Source: Bursaphelenchus xylophilus (taxonomy: Eukaryota; Nematoda; Chromadorea; Rhabditida; Aphelenchoididae). From it: a DNA stretch of 64,000 nucleotides. Position numbers and translations under genes: made by a program. The stretch covers positions 558,001-622,000 of the forward strand of contig CAJFCV020000004.1 of NCBI GenBank assembly GCA_904066235.2, given 5' to 3'. Shown here piece after piece: positions 10,533 to 22,119 of this stretch; position 1 is the stretch's first letter; each line of letters starts with the position of its first letter. The notes under the pieces were generated by a model. The model did not search any database. It was not told where the DNA came from and saw only the letters and a program-made list of their open reading frames with translations.

Positions 10533-13500
10533 TTAATCCAGCTTGATTCGCGAGTAAATCTTGTGGACGAAGGAGGCGGAGCTCACGTAGCCAATGGTTC
10601 CGCAGAGGATGCCCAGCGCCACCGAGAAGATGCCCATGTAGCCAAAGTAGAAGAGGGTCTGGAACAGGCCGTACATCCTGAAATTGGCGCGATAATGCTC
10701 GGCATTCATCGAAATTTCGATAAAAATCGTGTTTTAGAGACCAAAGTCCAAAAAAATTTTCCATTTTATGAAAATTCCACAAAAAATTTTTCGCTTAAAC
10801 TTGTTAAAACTACTTCTCATAAAGAGTTTACACTCTTAGTAGCCTTATTCACCAAAGATTTCACTTTCCATTCCCATTTTAAAATTTTTTTTTATCAATT
10901 TCGGACCTTATTTTAGGTCAAGTTTGAACCCTCACAACTTTCCTCAACAAATCTTCAAATTTCCCAAATCAACTCTTAATTCCTTCTACAGTCTCTTATC
11001 TACCGAATAACCCCCACTAACCCTCTAAATCTCCCTCAACTCCCCCAATATCAGCATTTCTTTGCACCCCACCTTGACTTACTTCGTTTTGAAAAAGTAG
11101 TAATATATCGAGTACAGGTAGATGTAGATGGAAATGGAGCCGCCCGCAGTGAACGAGGACCATCGCCAGCGGTAGTCTTCGGCGTTCAAGAGGAAGTAGG
11201 TCGACACGATCGTTACGCACGCAGTTACGACCAGCAGGATGATGGCCACCAACAGCATGAACCCGTACACGTAGTAGATCTTGTAGGCCCAGAAGGACGT
11301 GAAAATGAAATACCTGGAACATTCACATAACAACTTGACCAAAATGAGCAAAATTTGGGTAAAAATTCGACAAAAATTATATTATCCATGTGTTCGCCAA
11401 GTGTAATATCCAAAAAATTTCTGCGAATTTCCCTCAAATTCTGGCAATACATGATGTAAAAAGTGTCTATAAGTCAATTCTTCCAATTTCCAACAAAATC
11501 TCCCAAAAAATTATCTTATCCATGACATCATCTAATACCAAAATACCCCAAAAACCCTCCCAAATCTCACATTTCAATGAAAATCGAGCCGAATGGCAAA
11601 AATCCAGCAATGATTGAGATGGCTCCCGGCTCCAAATACCATTTCTTGTCGGGGATTGGTCTTGGGACCACATTAATTCTGCACGGAATGTCCGCCTGTC
11701 CTTTGAGATTACGGCCAAGTAGGGTGCCGACAAAGTTCAATGGAAGGATGACAAAAGCGCAGATGCCAAAAATGGAGAGCTGAAACAGATTTGAACATTA
11801 TTTCCGATGACTTAAAAACAATGGGTCTAAATTAATATAAATTTTGAGATAAATCTCTCATAAATTTGTAAAATACGACGCAACCAGTTACTATTTGTTT
11901 CAAAAGATACTACATGTCCTAAGGCTTCTATGATATCAAAAACGGAGAACTGAAACGAATTTAAACATTATTTTCGATCACTTCAAACAACGGGTCTAAA
12001 TTAATATAAACTTCGAGAAAAATCTCTCATAAAAGTTGTAAAATACGAACAACCCAATTTCTCTTTTGTTTCAAAATATACTACATATCCTACGGCTTCT
12101 ATTGATACCAAAAATGGAGAGCTGAAACGAATTTCAACATTATTTCCGATCACTTCAAAACAATGGGTCTAAATTAATATAAAATTTGAGAAAATTGACC
12201 ATAAAAGTTGCAAAATACGAAGTAACCATTTACTATTTGTTTCAAAAGATACTAAATGCAATAAGGCTTCTATTTAAAGCCCAAATCCGGCTATCTAAAA
12301 GGTATTTCTTACCATAGAAGTGAATGGAATCGCTCTGGAGGCATGATAATAAATCGCGACGGTGTTGATGGACAACGCGACCCAGGCAAGGAATCCGGGG
12401 AACAAAAAGGCGCCCATGGTCATCTGCTTGATCCAGTTTTGCCCATTCACTCGGGAGTACATCGAACCGCCGAAAAATCCGTTCACTGGCGCCGTGATGG
12501 CATACACAAAGATCGTGGCGGAAAGCAGTGATCCCCGTCTAAAAATAGCAAAATTTTTGGCTCAAATAATCTTCAATTCCCCCTTACTCAGTGTAGAATT
12601 CAGCGAGAATGGCTAGGGCGATTGTGATGAACAGGACCGAGGCCAAATGATACCCAGTTCCGATCAAGGAGCAGAAGAAAAGTGGGTGCTGAGGGGGTCG
12701 AAACACATCGCCGTGGACTTGTTTCCATCCGTAATCGTCCGAGAGTTCTTCGTCCTGCAAATCAACTCATAAAATTATAAACAGTTGGGAAAAAATAACA
12801 AAAATTATATTCACCATGAAATCAACTGGCAAAATTTGAAAAAAATCCGGGAACCCTTATATTTTTTACGTAATTAGAACAAATAGGCCATTTCTGACAA
12901 CTTCTACCAAAATTTTGGCAAAACTCGAAAAAAATTATATTATCCATGAGGTCAACTACCAAAAAATTTTTTAAAATCAGTCAAAACTTAATGTCCAGAT
13001 GCTTTTAAAACAATTAATTATGATTCATATTTTACATTCCCATCAAAATTTAAGCAAAAAACAACAAAATTTATATTATCCATGAGCCGGTCAAGTGTAA
13101 TATAAAAAATTGCTAAAACCACCCCAAAACCTTCCAAAATAAAATCAAAAGCTCCCTTACAGCCTCAACATCGAGTTCCTTGTGATATCTAGCATAGTCC
13201 TTGCTCAGCGTTCGTAGCAGAATCATCCAGACCAAGCCCACCAAGAAGATGACCATCATGAACGAATTGAAGATCGAAAACCAATGAATTCGGTGCTGGA
13301 AGAAGGTGGGATCCAAGTACTTCTCAAACCGCTTGTCGAACTCAATGTTCGAGGGCTTCCAGTTGACGGAATAAGTGAATGAAATCTCGTCTCCGGCCTT
13401 GATCGTCTTCTTGTCCTCAACAACCACAGAAACGTCGACAATCCGGTCGTTGTTGTAGCCAATTTCGAAGCGCTTGTTCGTGTAGATTGTGACTTCTTTG

Positions 13501-14468
13501 GAGGTCGGGTCCTGCTCACCAACAAGGGCTGAAGTGGAATTATTTCAGAGATCAAAATATTTTGGGAGGTCATGGATAATATCGGCTGTTTCGGCAAGAA
13601 AAACTTGTGAGTCTTGATCAATTTTAGTCTTCAAAGATGCGTAAAGACCTCCTCTATGCAACTAACAAACCTCCTCTATGCAACTAACAACAAAAAGCAA
13701 AACAAAAACTCATGGAAAGTCCAAAATAAACAATTTTAGGTCTCAAGATGGCCATGAATAATATCAGTCGTTCCTCAAAAATATTTTAGGGTTTTCTAAA
13801 CTGCCTTTGTCCAACAAGAGCCAGAATATCTTCTTCTATCTAAACTTCAACAAAAACAGCAAAAAATCTTACCCCACAATGGCAAATCGTCGATATACAT
13901 CTGATACCAATAGTTGTGCTTGACAGCATAAACTAAAGCATCCACATCGGCGCCGGACAGTACCTTTTTGCAGTATGTGGTCTTCTCTTGGTTGGCTGAA
14001 ACAAAAAACTCCAAAAAATCGATTAAATTCCCTACTTTTGAATCTAATATCCAAGCCGGAATATTCAAGTTCAACACCAAGTAGAGCTTCCCCCAAAGTC
14101 TCATGATAATGCTCGATATTCTCCTTGGTTCCACGGCAAAACGGGAGCGAAAAGTAGGAGTAGGTCTCCTGACGGTTGGAATAGGGACCAATTGTGTTCA
14201 TCCACAAGACAACTTCTTCATTGTCCTTGTAGGTGTGGTCGTGCTCATCGGGCGCCACGAACAGTGTGGAAATGACCAGACACACAATCAAATTCCTGAA
14301 AATTTTGTGGTAAAGACCATAATCTTCAACAAAATTGACAGTACGACAATTTTAATACTCTTTCCACCAGAGCTTGAAGCAAAACCAAATCTTATGTTAC
14401 CTAAAAACCAAGTGCAATATAAAAACCTCTTACCTGCCCGCATTCTGCAGCAATTTTATCGACGCCAT
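10533..14468 (-). CDS. TM9SF3: Transmembrane 9 superfamily member 3 (nonaspanin)
   Basis: Nine exons: 14468-14434, 14295-14036, 13995-13873, 13528-13161, 12754-12588, 12538-12313, 11779-11571, 11313-11083 and 10677-10533, giving 587 residues against 589 in human TM9SF3. All junctions are GT/AG and in frame. An N-terminal signal segment precedes the lumenal domain ([28 protein letters not shown]). Then come TM1 ([20 protein letters not shown]), the cytosolic [14 protein letters not shown] motif, and eight further membrane spans with [23 protein letters not shown] and [20 protein letters not shown]. The C-terminus ends IKLD, close to the KVKID end of the family that acts in Golgi retention. Nonaspanins act in the Golgi/endosome in membrane-protein sorting. 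An acceptor-like TTTCAG about 60 bases before the ATG may mark the 5' end of the mature mRNA. Confidence 0.97.
11767..12290 (-). repeat. Triplicated splice-acceptor region in TM9SF3
   Basis: Three tandem copies of a roughly 171-bp unit start near 11767, 11936 and 12107. Each begins with a near copy of the first bases of exon 7 and its 3' splice site (CCAAAAATGGAGAGCTGAAAC on the plus strand), then CATTATTTCCGATCACTTC and GGGTCTAAATTAATATAA. Only the first copy is joined to the full exon; the other two are potential decoy acceptors. Confidence 0.8.
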
Positions 14469-15779
14469 GCTTCCACAGCCTCCACGGGAGTCGAGTCCTA
14501 GTGTTGATCCAGTTTTATCTCCCAAATACCTGAAATTTGGAGCCTAGAACATCAGATTACCAAGTGTAACATAAAAACCACGATTATCGCTGGAAATCCG
14601 GGAAGTAGGTGGAAGCAGAGAAACAAAGTGCGGAAGAAACTGAAATGTTCGATAGATTGCTTATTCGATAAGATTTTTGTCGGGATCCGAAGATTTACGT
14701 GGCAAGTGTAATATCAGGTAAAAAGAGTTTGCTAAACATGTCAAATCCCTGGAAAAATTGATTCACAATCCTTCCACGATCTCTACAGGACTTGTACAAT
14801 AATAGACAAGGAGGGAAAAAGCGAAAAATCAAGTTGAAACGTGGCTAAAAAAAGGCGAGTGGAATATCGAATAAAATTTTATGGAATTTTGCGTAAATAA
14901 GGCAATTTGGCAAAATTCCACGTAAAAATAAAGTGAGAACGTGGTGAATGACGTCGCTGTTCTTCAGGGTATGGAATTGGAGGAGATTTCAGGCGGAAAA
15001 ATCCACGAATATGCCAACTCAAAAACCCTTTAATTTGGTCTCGGCACGAAAACATTTTCCCAACATTTTGCGATTGGGAATGGTTTGGAATCGTTCCAGA
15101 GACCTCAAAAATGAGAACTGGGCGGGACAAAAAGTCTTGAGATGTCTGTCGTCGCGCGAGCAATCTGTCGCGGCGACAAGCAAACTTCACGGTGCGCTGC
15201 GACCCCGCACAGTGCGAAAAGATTGTTTTGGAAAAGGGTAAACAATGCACAGTGCGTTCTTCTTTCGCACCCCACCGAATTCTTGTCGCGCGGCACCTTG
15301 TCGCAACTCCGAATTCATGCGCCCGCACGGTGCAAAAAACACGGCAAGACCTTTTTGGCCCGCCTAGAGCCGGTTTCACGATTTTTCCTCCGATCCGCCT
15401 GTCGAGAAGACTTTTTGATTCCAGTTAGAGCCAAAATCGAAGATTTCTGATATTATTCATGACATCAAAGTTGAAAAAGAATTGAAATTATTTGATAATC
15501 AACTTTAAAAACTATTACAACTTGATCGACAGCTCCATGTTCCCTCACACCATCAAAATACCAGACAAATCCGGTGGAAAAATTTTATTACAATAACAAA
15601 TAGCGACAATATGGCACAAAATGGTTAATTATTATAGTAACAAATTAGTAAATTGTAGTATATGATTAGTATTATATATAAGCATAGTATATATTGTAAG
15701 ATAGATCGAGAATGTTATCAAACTGTAGACGCAAACATAGGCCATCAGTTGTGCTGAAATTGACATAGAGATTATAATA
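14469..15779. other. Intergenic sequence upstream of TM9SF3
   Basis: The first 300 bases are presumed TM9SF3 5' UTR and promoter. Around 14950-15430 the base composition becomes more GC-rich, with open frames of about 100-166 codons on both strands, two GCACAGTGC sites (about 15209 and 15248) and direct CGCGC-containing stretches. None of these frames resembles a known protein or has clear exon borders, so I leave them unassigned. The final 300 bases are AT-rich with nothing recognised. Confidence 0.4.
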
Positions 15780-16026
15780 CAGTGGCGGACCTGATCCATT
15801 GGCCAAAAACGTACCATTTTGCATCAGGGAAGTATCAAAAATGCGGCAAAATACCTCCCTCTCCAAGTGAAAAAACTCCGATTTCAAAAGCGCACCCACT
15901 CTTTTTGTGAGGGAGCCCTTCAAAACGGAGTTTCTTTAGTTAGAGAGGGAGGTATTTTGCCGCATTTTTTATACTTCCCGGATGCAAAATGATACGTTTT
16001 TTGCCACTGGATCAGGTCCCTCACTG
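15780..16026. mobile_element. CAGTG-ended MITE, copy 2 (247 bp)
   Basis: The ends are CAGTGGCGGACCTGATCCA and the inverted GGATCAGGTCCCTCACTG, flanked by TA on both sides. Almost the whole length is inverted repeat around a short centre. It is the same family as 165-410 and 18746-18993. Confidence 0.85.
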
Positions 16027-17129
16027 TAAGTTGAAGGTCAAAGATTTCACATGACTTTCTCTTACCTTTCATTCCACTATTACTATATTATCCAAGAAAT
16101 CCCTGAGGTTCTCCAGGGTACAGATCAATAACAAATAAGGTGCCAAAAAATCGTGAAAAACATGGCATATATTGTAAAATTACGAGTTTAGAGATCGAAA
16201 ACACACCATCCATTGTGAAAAACATGGCTTCAACTATAAATGGCCATAGTTCTCAAATATTTAGGCTCGATAGAGGGCTCTACAGTGCGCTTCTTACGCC
16301 TGAAAACTCATTATATTTACTGTGACCATCTGTTTAAAAAATACTTTCAAAATCTTACCAAATCCCGTTCTTCATCGGAATTGTTGCTGTCGTCATCTGA
16401 ATCTGACATATTCCTGCTAGAAGAGTCGTTGCTGGCCCGGGCCGGCTTCCAAGGCACTTACGACCAATCTCAGAGCTGGAGTCATTTCTTCCAAGGCACT
16501 TGGAAGACGAAGGTTTTTTCCACTCTGTGCGTTGCTCTTTTACGTCCTGAAAACTCGCTATATTTTCTGTGAACACCTGTTTTAAATAATATTTTCAAAT
16601 CCACCTTACTTTGTAACACTCTTCGCAAGCGCTCAGCTCGTCCATCGCAATCGGAGTCTTTCCCACCTGATGGGGCCTTCATCCTGGCCCGGGCCGACTT
16701 TCAAGGCATTTACGGGTATTTTTTCCAGTCCGTGCGTTGCTCTTTTACGGTCTGAAAACTCGCTATATTTACTGTGAACACCTATTTTAAATAATATTTT
16801 CAAATCCACCTTACCAAATACCCCTATTCATGGTAATTCAACTCGTCCGAGACGAAAACATCGCAATTGGCGTCAAATCGGAGTCTTTCCCACCGGAGGG
16901 GTCTTCATCCAGGCTTGGGTCAGCTTCCACGGCACTTACGAAACTTCCTGCTGACATTTTTAACTCTGCGTTGCTCTTTTACGCTCTGAAAACCCGTTAC
17001 ATTTATTGTGTAATCCTTGTCTTAGTAGTATTTTCATAAAGTGCAAGGAAATTTTTTCGAGTTCCCACAGTGCAATTTCCCTTTTCGCACCGTGCAAACC
17101 TCAAAAAAAAAACCCCTTTGCACAGTACA

Positions 17130-17960
17130 AATATTTGAAAGGAAAGTACCTCCATGGGGTATGGAGTTACAGGTCGAGACATATATCAAAAAAATCGCAA
17201 AGGTTTTTTGATTCAGTATATGTAAAAATTAGCTGCGCAATTTTGGTTTGTAAGGGCGAAAAAATCCTCAGAACTTTTCTCGCAACACCACGTAAATGCA
17301 TTTTTGCCCAAGTTTTTTGCCAATTCAAAGGTTTTGTTTTGAGCTAGAGTAAACCCAGGCATCTTGACAAGCCTTAAAAATACCAAATTTGATTTTTATC
17401 AGTCTGTCGGGAAAATAACGGCGGATCGTCGCGCCTCGGAGTCGCTCATCATCGCTTTGCGACTGCAGGCCGCGACTTGGGATTTGGTGCGCGACAGCGG
17501 CGAGGCGAGACATTTTGCTGCGACGATCCGCCGTTATTTTTCCGACAGACTGATATACACCTTAATTAAAAGTTCCAATGTAAAAAATGGCCATTTTCGT
17601 GGAATTGCGAGAAAAGTTATGACGATTTTTTCAAATGCCTCTTTTTTATATGGAACAACTAATTAAGGTGTAGCATTAATCAAATTTGGTATCTTAAGGC
17701 TTGTCAAGATACAAGGGTTTACTCTAGCTCAAAACAAAACCTTTGAATTGGCAAAAAACTTGGTCAAAAATGTCAAACTTGCATGGTGTTGCGGGAAAAG
17801 CTCTGAAGGTTTTTTCGCCCTTACAAACCAAAACCAAAATTGGGCAGCTAATTTTTACATATTCTGAATCAGAAAACCTTTGCGATTTTCTTGATATATG
17901 TCTCGACCTGTAACTCCATACCCCATAGAAGTACTCTCCTTGTGAGCCAAACCGGGACGA
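17130..17960. repeat. Foldback repeat with nested CTGTCGGGAAAATAA element
   Basis: Outer arms (about 17130-17390 and 17670-17945) are inverted copies sharing ATGGAGTTACAGGTCGAG, AAAATTAGCTG and GCATCTTGACAAGCC. Inside, 17394-17557 is a smaller palindrome with ends ATCAGTCTGTCGGGAAAATAA and its inverse. A related element is at 31927-32088. A second, rearranged copy of the outer repeat is at 20365-20845. Confidence 0.75.
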
Positions 17961-18530
17961 AGTTGAAAAAAGCTTACTTATGAAAAAAACTTACTCTTCC
18001 TCGTTCCTCTCCCTACCTTCCCTTGCATTCCTTTCACTTCCACTCATCTACGAAACCGGATAGGCCTGGCATCACGTCCAGGCCTTCTAATTGGCCTGTT
18101 ACCATTTTGTCGTAGACCTGCCATCCCATTTACGCAATTAGTTGCATCTTGATGTCAATTTTGCACCGAAGCAGCATCGCTTCCGGATATACAAGGCTAT
18201 TGGTTACGTAAGCCAGGACCGCCTCTCGCAGCCCATGGCCACTCGGGAACGCAGGGTCGGAATCCACTACGTCACGTGAGCTGGCAATTCTGTCGCCGAT
18301 AATGGACGGAGAGTTTCGTTTGCGTCAAAAACGGAGCTTACGGCCGTGACGTAGCTGTAGCCCGCTGCGACCTTTCGATCCCATGTAAAGAAGGGTAAGT
18401 TTGGCCTGAAATCGAGCATTTCTGATATTATCCATGAGATCAAAGTTGAAAAAGGGGTGAAATTCTTCGATAATCGACTTTAGACTATTAAATTGAAGAA
18501 GAAGAATCCAAGATTTGTATGATTTTTAAA
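17930..18530. repeat. Segmental duplication, copy A
   Basis: Blocks such as GTGAGCCAAACCGGGACGAAG, CACTCGGGAACGCAGGGTC and GATAATGGACGGAGAGTTTC recur in the same order at about 20840-21560. The segment ends with the CATGAGATCAAAGTTGAAAA block, also seen at about 23814. Nothing in it reads as an intact gene. Confidence 0.7.
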
Positions 18531-18537
18531 ATTCATG

Positions 18538-18735
18538 GCTCTTACCTTCCATTTACGCGATTCTTTGGCATGACTGGCTCTTTTTCATCCCTGGCGGACT
18601 TCAGGCCCATTTCATGCTCATTCTCTTACGGGTCGGTTTTTAGCATGTCCTCGTTGGAATCGTTGCTGTTGTTTCAATGCATAAAACAAGTAGACCACAA
18701 TTACGAATACGTTTTCGGTTGCAGGCCCTTGCTGA
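18538..18735 (-). pseudogene. Charged exon fragment, duplicated
   Basis: One frame on the minus strand reads NSNDSNEDMLKTDP, then a TAA, then ENEHEMGLKSARDEKEPVMPKNR and a GTAAG donor. The related segment at about 21590-21680 reads NNDSNDDMVKTSPEENEHEM with GAA in place of that TAA. The pair looks like a duplicated coding exon in which this copy has gained a stop. Protein family unknown. Confidence 0.45.
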
Positions 18736-18745
18736 AATGGACATA

Positions 18746-18993
18746 CAGTGAGGGACCTGATCCAGTGACAAAAAACGTAACATTTTGCATCCGGGAAGTA
18801 TCAAAAATGTGGCAAAATGCCTCCCACTCCAACTAAAAAAACCGCGTTTTGAAGGGCTCACACACAAAAAAGAGCGGGCGGGCTTTTGAAATCGGAGTTT
18901 TTTCACTTGGAGAGGGAGGTATTTTGCTGCATTTTTGATGCTTCCCGGATACAAAATGGTACGTTTTTTGCCACTGGATCAGGTCCCCCACTG
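18746..18993. mobile_element. CAGTG-ended MITE, copy 3 (248 bp)
   Basis: CAGTGAGGGACCTGATCCAG at the left and its inverse, ending CCCCCACTG, at the right, with TA flanks (18744-18745 and 18994-18995). Length and internal inverted repeats match copies 1 and 2. Confidence 0.85.
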
Positions 18994-19289
18994 TACAGCC
19001 GTTAGCTATTATTAATAACGCTAGTTTTCTATACCCTAAGTTATTGTAATATATAAAAGACCAAAATTTGCGGCAAAAACCGAAGATCCGTAACATTTAT
19101 CTAGATATTATTGATGTGAGTGCATGTAAAATGCCTTACAGTAGGTGATAAGGTATCTCAGGACTCGATCAACCTTATTATTTCTACTAACTAAGCCTTC
19201 TGCTAGCCACCGCATGCATATAACGGAGAACCGAGGCGATGCATAGGATCGTTGACCCCAAAAGTCGTTGCGCCAAAAATTTCTGTTGC

Positions 19290-19560
19290 CAATTGCAAAG
19301 ACTTACAAGCCGTTTCCTAGGGCTTTCCTCTTCACTCAAAGGCGACTCCATTTCCTCTTCAACCGCCGATTCAACTCCTTTTTGGTGGCTTCTTCTAAGG
19401 CCTCAAGGCGAGGAGGCTCTTCGGGTATCTCTTCTTCGATTGTTTCCTCTACGACTGCCTTGAATCGATACCCTTCCAGCTCTGGTTGTGGAGGACATCA
19501 AGTTGAAACAGAAGATCAAAGATGTTAGAGTCGGAGCCATCTCCACCGGAGGGGTCTTCA
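19290..19560 (-). pseudogene. Acidic Glu/Ser-rich exon fragments
   Basis: Minus-strand frames read VVEETIEEEIPEEPPRLEAL and, one base out of phase, ESAVEEEMESPLSEEESPRKRL ending at a GTAAG donor near 19309. Upstream the module DEDPSGGDGSDSNIFDLL links to the cassette family. The frame change inside one apparent exon suggests decay or an assembly indel. Confidence 0.45.
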
Positions 19561-19779
19561 TCCTAGCCCGGGCCGACTCCCAAGGCATTTACGCGTCTTT
19601 TTTCCAGTCTTTGCGTTGCTCTTTTACGATCTGAAAACTCGTTATATTTACTGTGAACACTTGTTTTAAATAATACTTTCAAATCCGCCATACCAAGTTC
19701 CCTTCTTCGATTGAGTTCAGTCTTTCCCACCGGAGGGGTCTGCATCCTGGCTCGGGCCGACTTCCACGGCATTTACGAT

Positions 19780-20260
19780 CATTTTTCATTGGAATCGTTG
19801 CTGTCGTCATCTGAATCTGACATATTCCTGCTAGAAGAGTCGTTGCTGGCCCGGGCCGGCTTCCAAGGCACTTACGACCAATCTCAGAGCTGGAGTTATT
19901 TCGAGGGGTCTTCAACCTGGCCCGGGCCGACTTCCACTTCAATTACGATTATTTTTAATTGGAATCGTTGCTGTCGTCATCTGAATCTGACGTATTCCTG
20001 CTAGAAGAGTCGTTGCTGGCCCGGGCCGGCTTCCAAGGCACTTACGACCAATCTCAGAGCTGGAGTTATTTCGAGGGGTCTTCAACCTGGCCCGGGCCGA
20101 CTTCCACTTCAATTACGATCATTTTTAATTGGAATCGTTGCTGTCGTCATCTGAATCTGACGTATTCCTGCTAGAAGAGTCGTTGCTGGCCCGGGCCGGC
20201 TTCCAAGGCACTTACGACCAACCTCAGAGCTGGAGTCATTTCGAGGGGTCTTCATCCTGG
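19780..20260 (-). repeat. Tandem copies of the Ser/Asp cassette
   Basis: Three direct copies of a roughly 170-bp block (about 19787, 19955 and 20125) share GAATCGTTGCTGTCGTCATC, CCTGCTAGAAGAGTCGTTGC and GGCCCGGGCCGGCTTCCAAG. They are 95% or more alike by eye, so the amplification is recent. A fourth relative is at 16375-16480. Confidence 0.85.
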
Positions 20261-20364
20261 CCTGGGCCGACTTCCAAGGCACTTGGAAGACGAAGCTTTT
20301 TTCCACTCTGTGCGTTGCTCTTTTACGGCCTGAAAAATCGCTATATTTACTGTGAACACTTGTT

Positions 20365-20845
20365 TCACAAGGAAAGTACTTCTACGGGGTATGGAGTTAC
20401 AGGTCGAGTCATATACCAAAAAATACGCAAAATTTTTCTGATTCAGAATATGTAAAAATTAGCTGTCGACTTTTGGTTTGTAAGGGCGAAAAATGCCACA
20501 GAACTTTTCTCGCAACACCATGAAAATGCTCCTTTTGACCAAGTTTTTACGCATTCAAAAGCTTTGTTTGGAACTAAAGTAAAATCTGGCATCTCCTTAA
20601 TTAGCAGTTCCAATGTAAAAAAGGGCCATTTTCGTGGACTAGCTCAAAACAAAACCTTTGAATTGGTAAAAACTCGGCCAAAAATGCATTTGCGTGGTGT
20701 TGCGAGAAAAGTTCTGTGGGATTTTTCGCCCTTACAAACCAAAAGTCGACAGCTAATTTTTACATATTCTGAATCAGAAAAATTTTGCGATTTTTTTGAT
20801 ATATGTCTCGACCTGTAACTCCATACCCCATAGAAGTACTCTCCT
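20365..20845. repeat. Second copy of the 17-18 kb foldback repeat
   Basis: The two arms carry TATGGAGTTACAGGTCGAG and its inverse about 430 bp apart, with AAAATTAGCTGTCGACTTTTGG and its inverse inside. It lacks the nested CTGTCGGG element, which helps date that insertion as a later event. Confidence 0.7.
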
Positions 20846-21745
20846 TGTGAGCCAAACCGGGACGAAGTTGAAAAAAGCTTACTTATGAAAAAAACTTACT
20901 CTTCCTCGTTCCTCTCCCTACCTTCCCTTGCATTCCTTTCACTTCCACTCATCTACGAAGCCGGATAGGCCTGGCATCACGTCCAAGCCTTCTAATTGGC
21001 CTGTTACCATTCTGTCGTAGACCTGCCACCCCATTTACGTAATTATTTGTACTTTCCTTGTGAGCGAAACCGAAAAAAGCTTACCGCCTTGCATTTATGT
21101 CTCGGATTTGAAGTGGGCCTGGTGCCAGACCCGGTGGGCCTGGCATCACGTCCAGGCTTTCTAATTGGCCTGGTACCATTTTGTCATAGACCTGCCATCC
21201 CATTTACGCAATTAGTTCCATTTTGAGCCCAAGGCAGCATCGCTTCCGGACATATAAGGCTGTAGTTACGCATGGTAGGACTTCTCTTGTCGTACTCGTA
21301 GCCACTCGGGAACGCAGGGTCCGAATCCACTACGGAATGTGAGCAGGCAATTCTGTCGCCGATAATGGACGGAGAGTTTCGTTTGCGTTAAAAACGGGGC
21401 TTACGTCATTTTCTTCCATTTTTGAAAAACTTTTCGATCCGAGTTTGGCCTGAAATCGACCATTCCTGATATTCTCCATGAGATCAAAGTTGAAAAAGGG
21501 GTGAAATTCTTCGATAATCGACTTAAGACTATTAAATTGGAGAAGAATCCAAGATTTGCATATGCTTTTACAAATTCACGGCTCTTACCTTCCATTTACG
21601 CCATTTCATGCTCATTCTCTTCCGGACTCGTCTTCACCATGTCATCATTTGAATCGTTGTTGTCGTTTCAATGCATAAAACAAGTAGACCACAATTACGA
21701 GTACTTTTTTGGTTGCAGGCCCTCGCTGAAGTGGACATAGACAAA
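20840..21745. repeat. Segmental duplication, copy B
   Basis: Same order of blocks as about 17930-18740: GTGAGCCAAACCGGGACGAAG, CCGATAATGGACGGAGAG, GAGATCAAAGTTGAAAAAGG and TAAAACAAGTAGACCACAAT. Part of the segment (CATCACGTCCA, TTCTAATTGGCCTG) is itself repeated twice within 20960-21210. Confidence 0.7.
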
Positions 21746-22119
21746 ATTGAAGAAGGAGCAAGGATTCGTATATGATTTTACAAATTCATAGTTCTTACTT
21801 TCCATTTCATTGGGGATGTTATCCGCGCGACCCGCGAGGTTCTCCATTGGAATTTGCTGAAGTAACTGGGCTGTTCTTTTACGGCCTAAAAACTTGTCAT
21901 ATTTATTGTGTAAGTCTTGTCTTGTTAGTATTTAGCGTTTTTAATCTTACGGAGTTCTTTGTATACCGTCGCGCTTGGTCTTCCTTTTCGAACCGTGCAA
22001 ACTTCAAAACATCAAAATTTTGCATCCGGGAAGTATCAAAAACGTTCGCCCCTCTACAGTGAAGGACCCGATCCAGTGGAAGACCACATCCTTCGTTTTC
22101 TTGGTGTTGTCCTTGAAAA

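Larger units (their letters stand above)
16303..20370 (-). repeat. Reiterated acidic exon / short intron cassettes
   Basis: On the minus strand a near-identical intron of about 65 bases (GTAAGGTGGATTTGAAAAT... ending ATAGCGAGTTTTCAG) recurs, complete or degraded, at about 16303-16372, 16548-16611, 16750-16814, 16988-17037, 19630-19693 and 20331-20370. The blocks between are exon-like and encode acidic modules such as VSAVEADPSLDEDPSGGKDSD, MSDSDDDSNNSDEERDL and VKEQRTEWKK. GCCCGGGCC is common to them. Frames differ between copies because of one-base indels and some contain stops, so most are probably decayed duplicates. I do not recognise the protein. Confidence 0.55.

Noticed and set aside
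11577..11783. Plus-strand frames across TM9SF3 exons (also at 12343-12616 and 14103-14501)
   Set aside because: They are shadows opposite exons whose minus-strand frame matches TM9SF3 closely.
14879..15450. Overlapping frames of 97-166 codons near 15 kb
   Set aside because: Present on both strands in one GC-richer patch, with no splice structure or recognisable motif.
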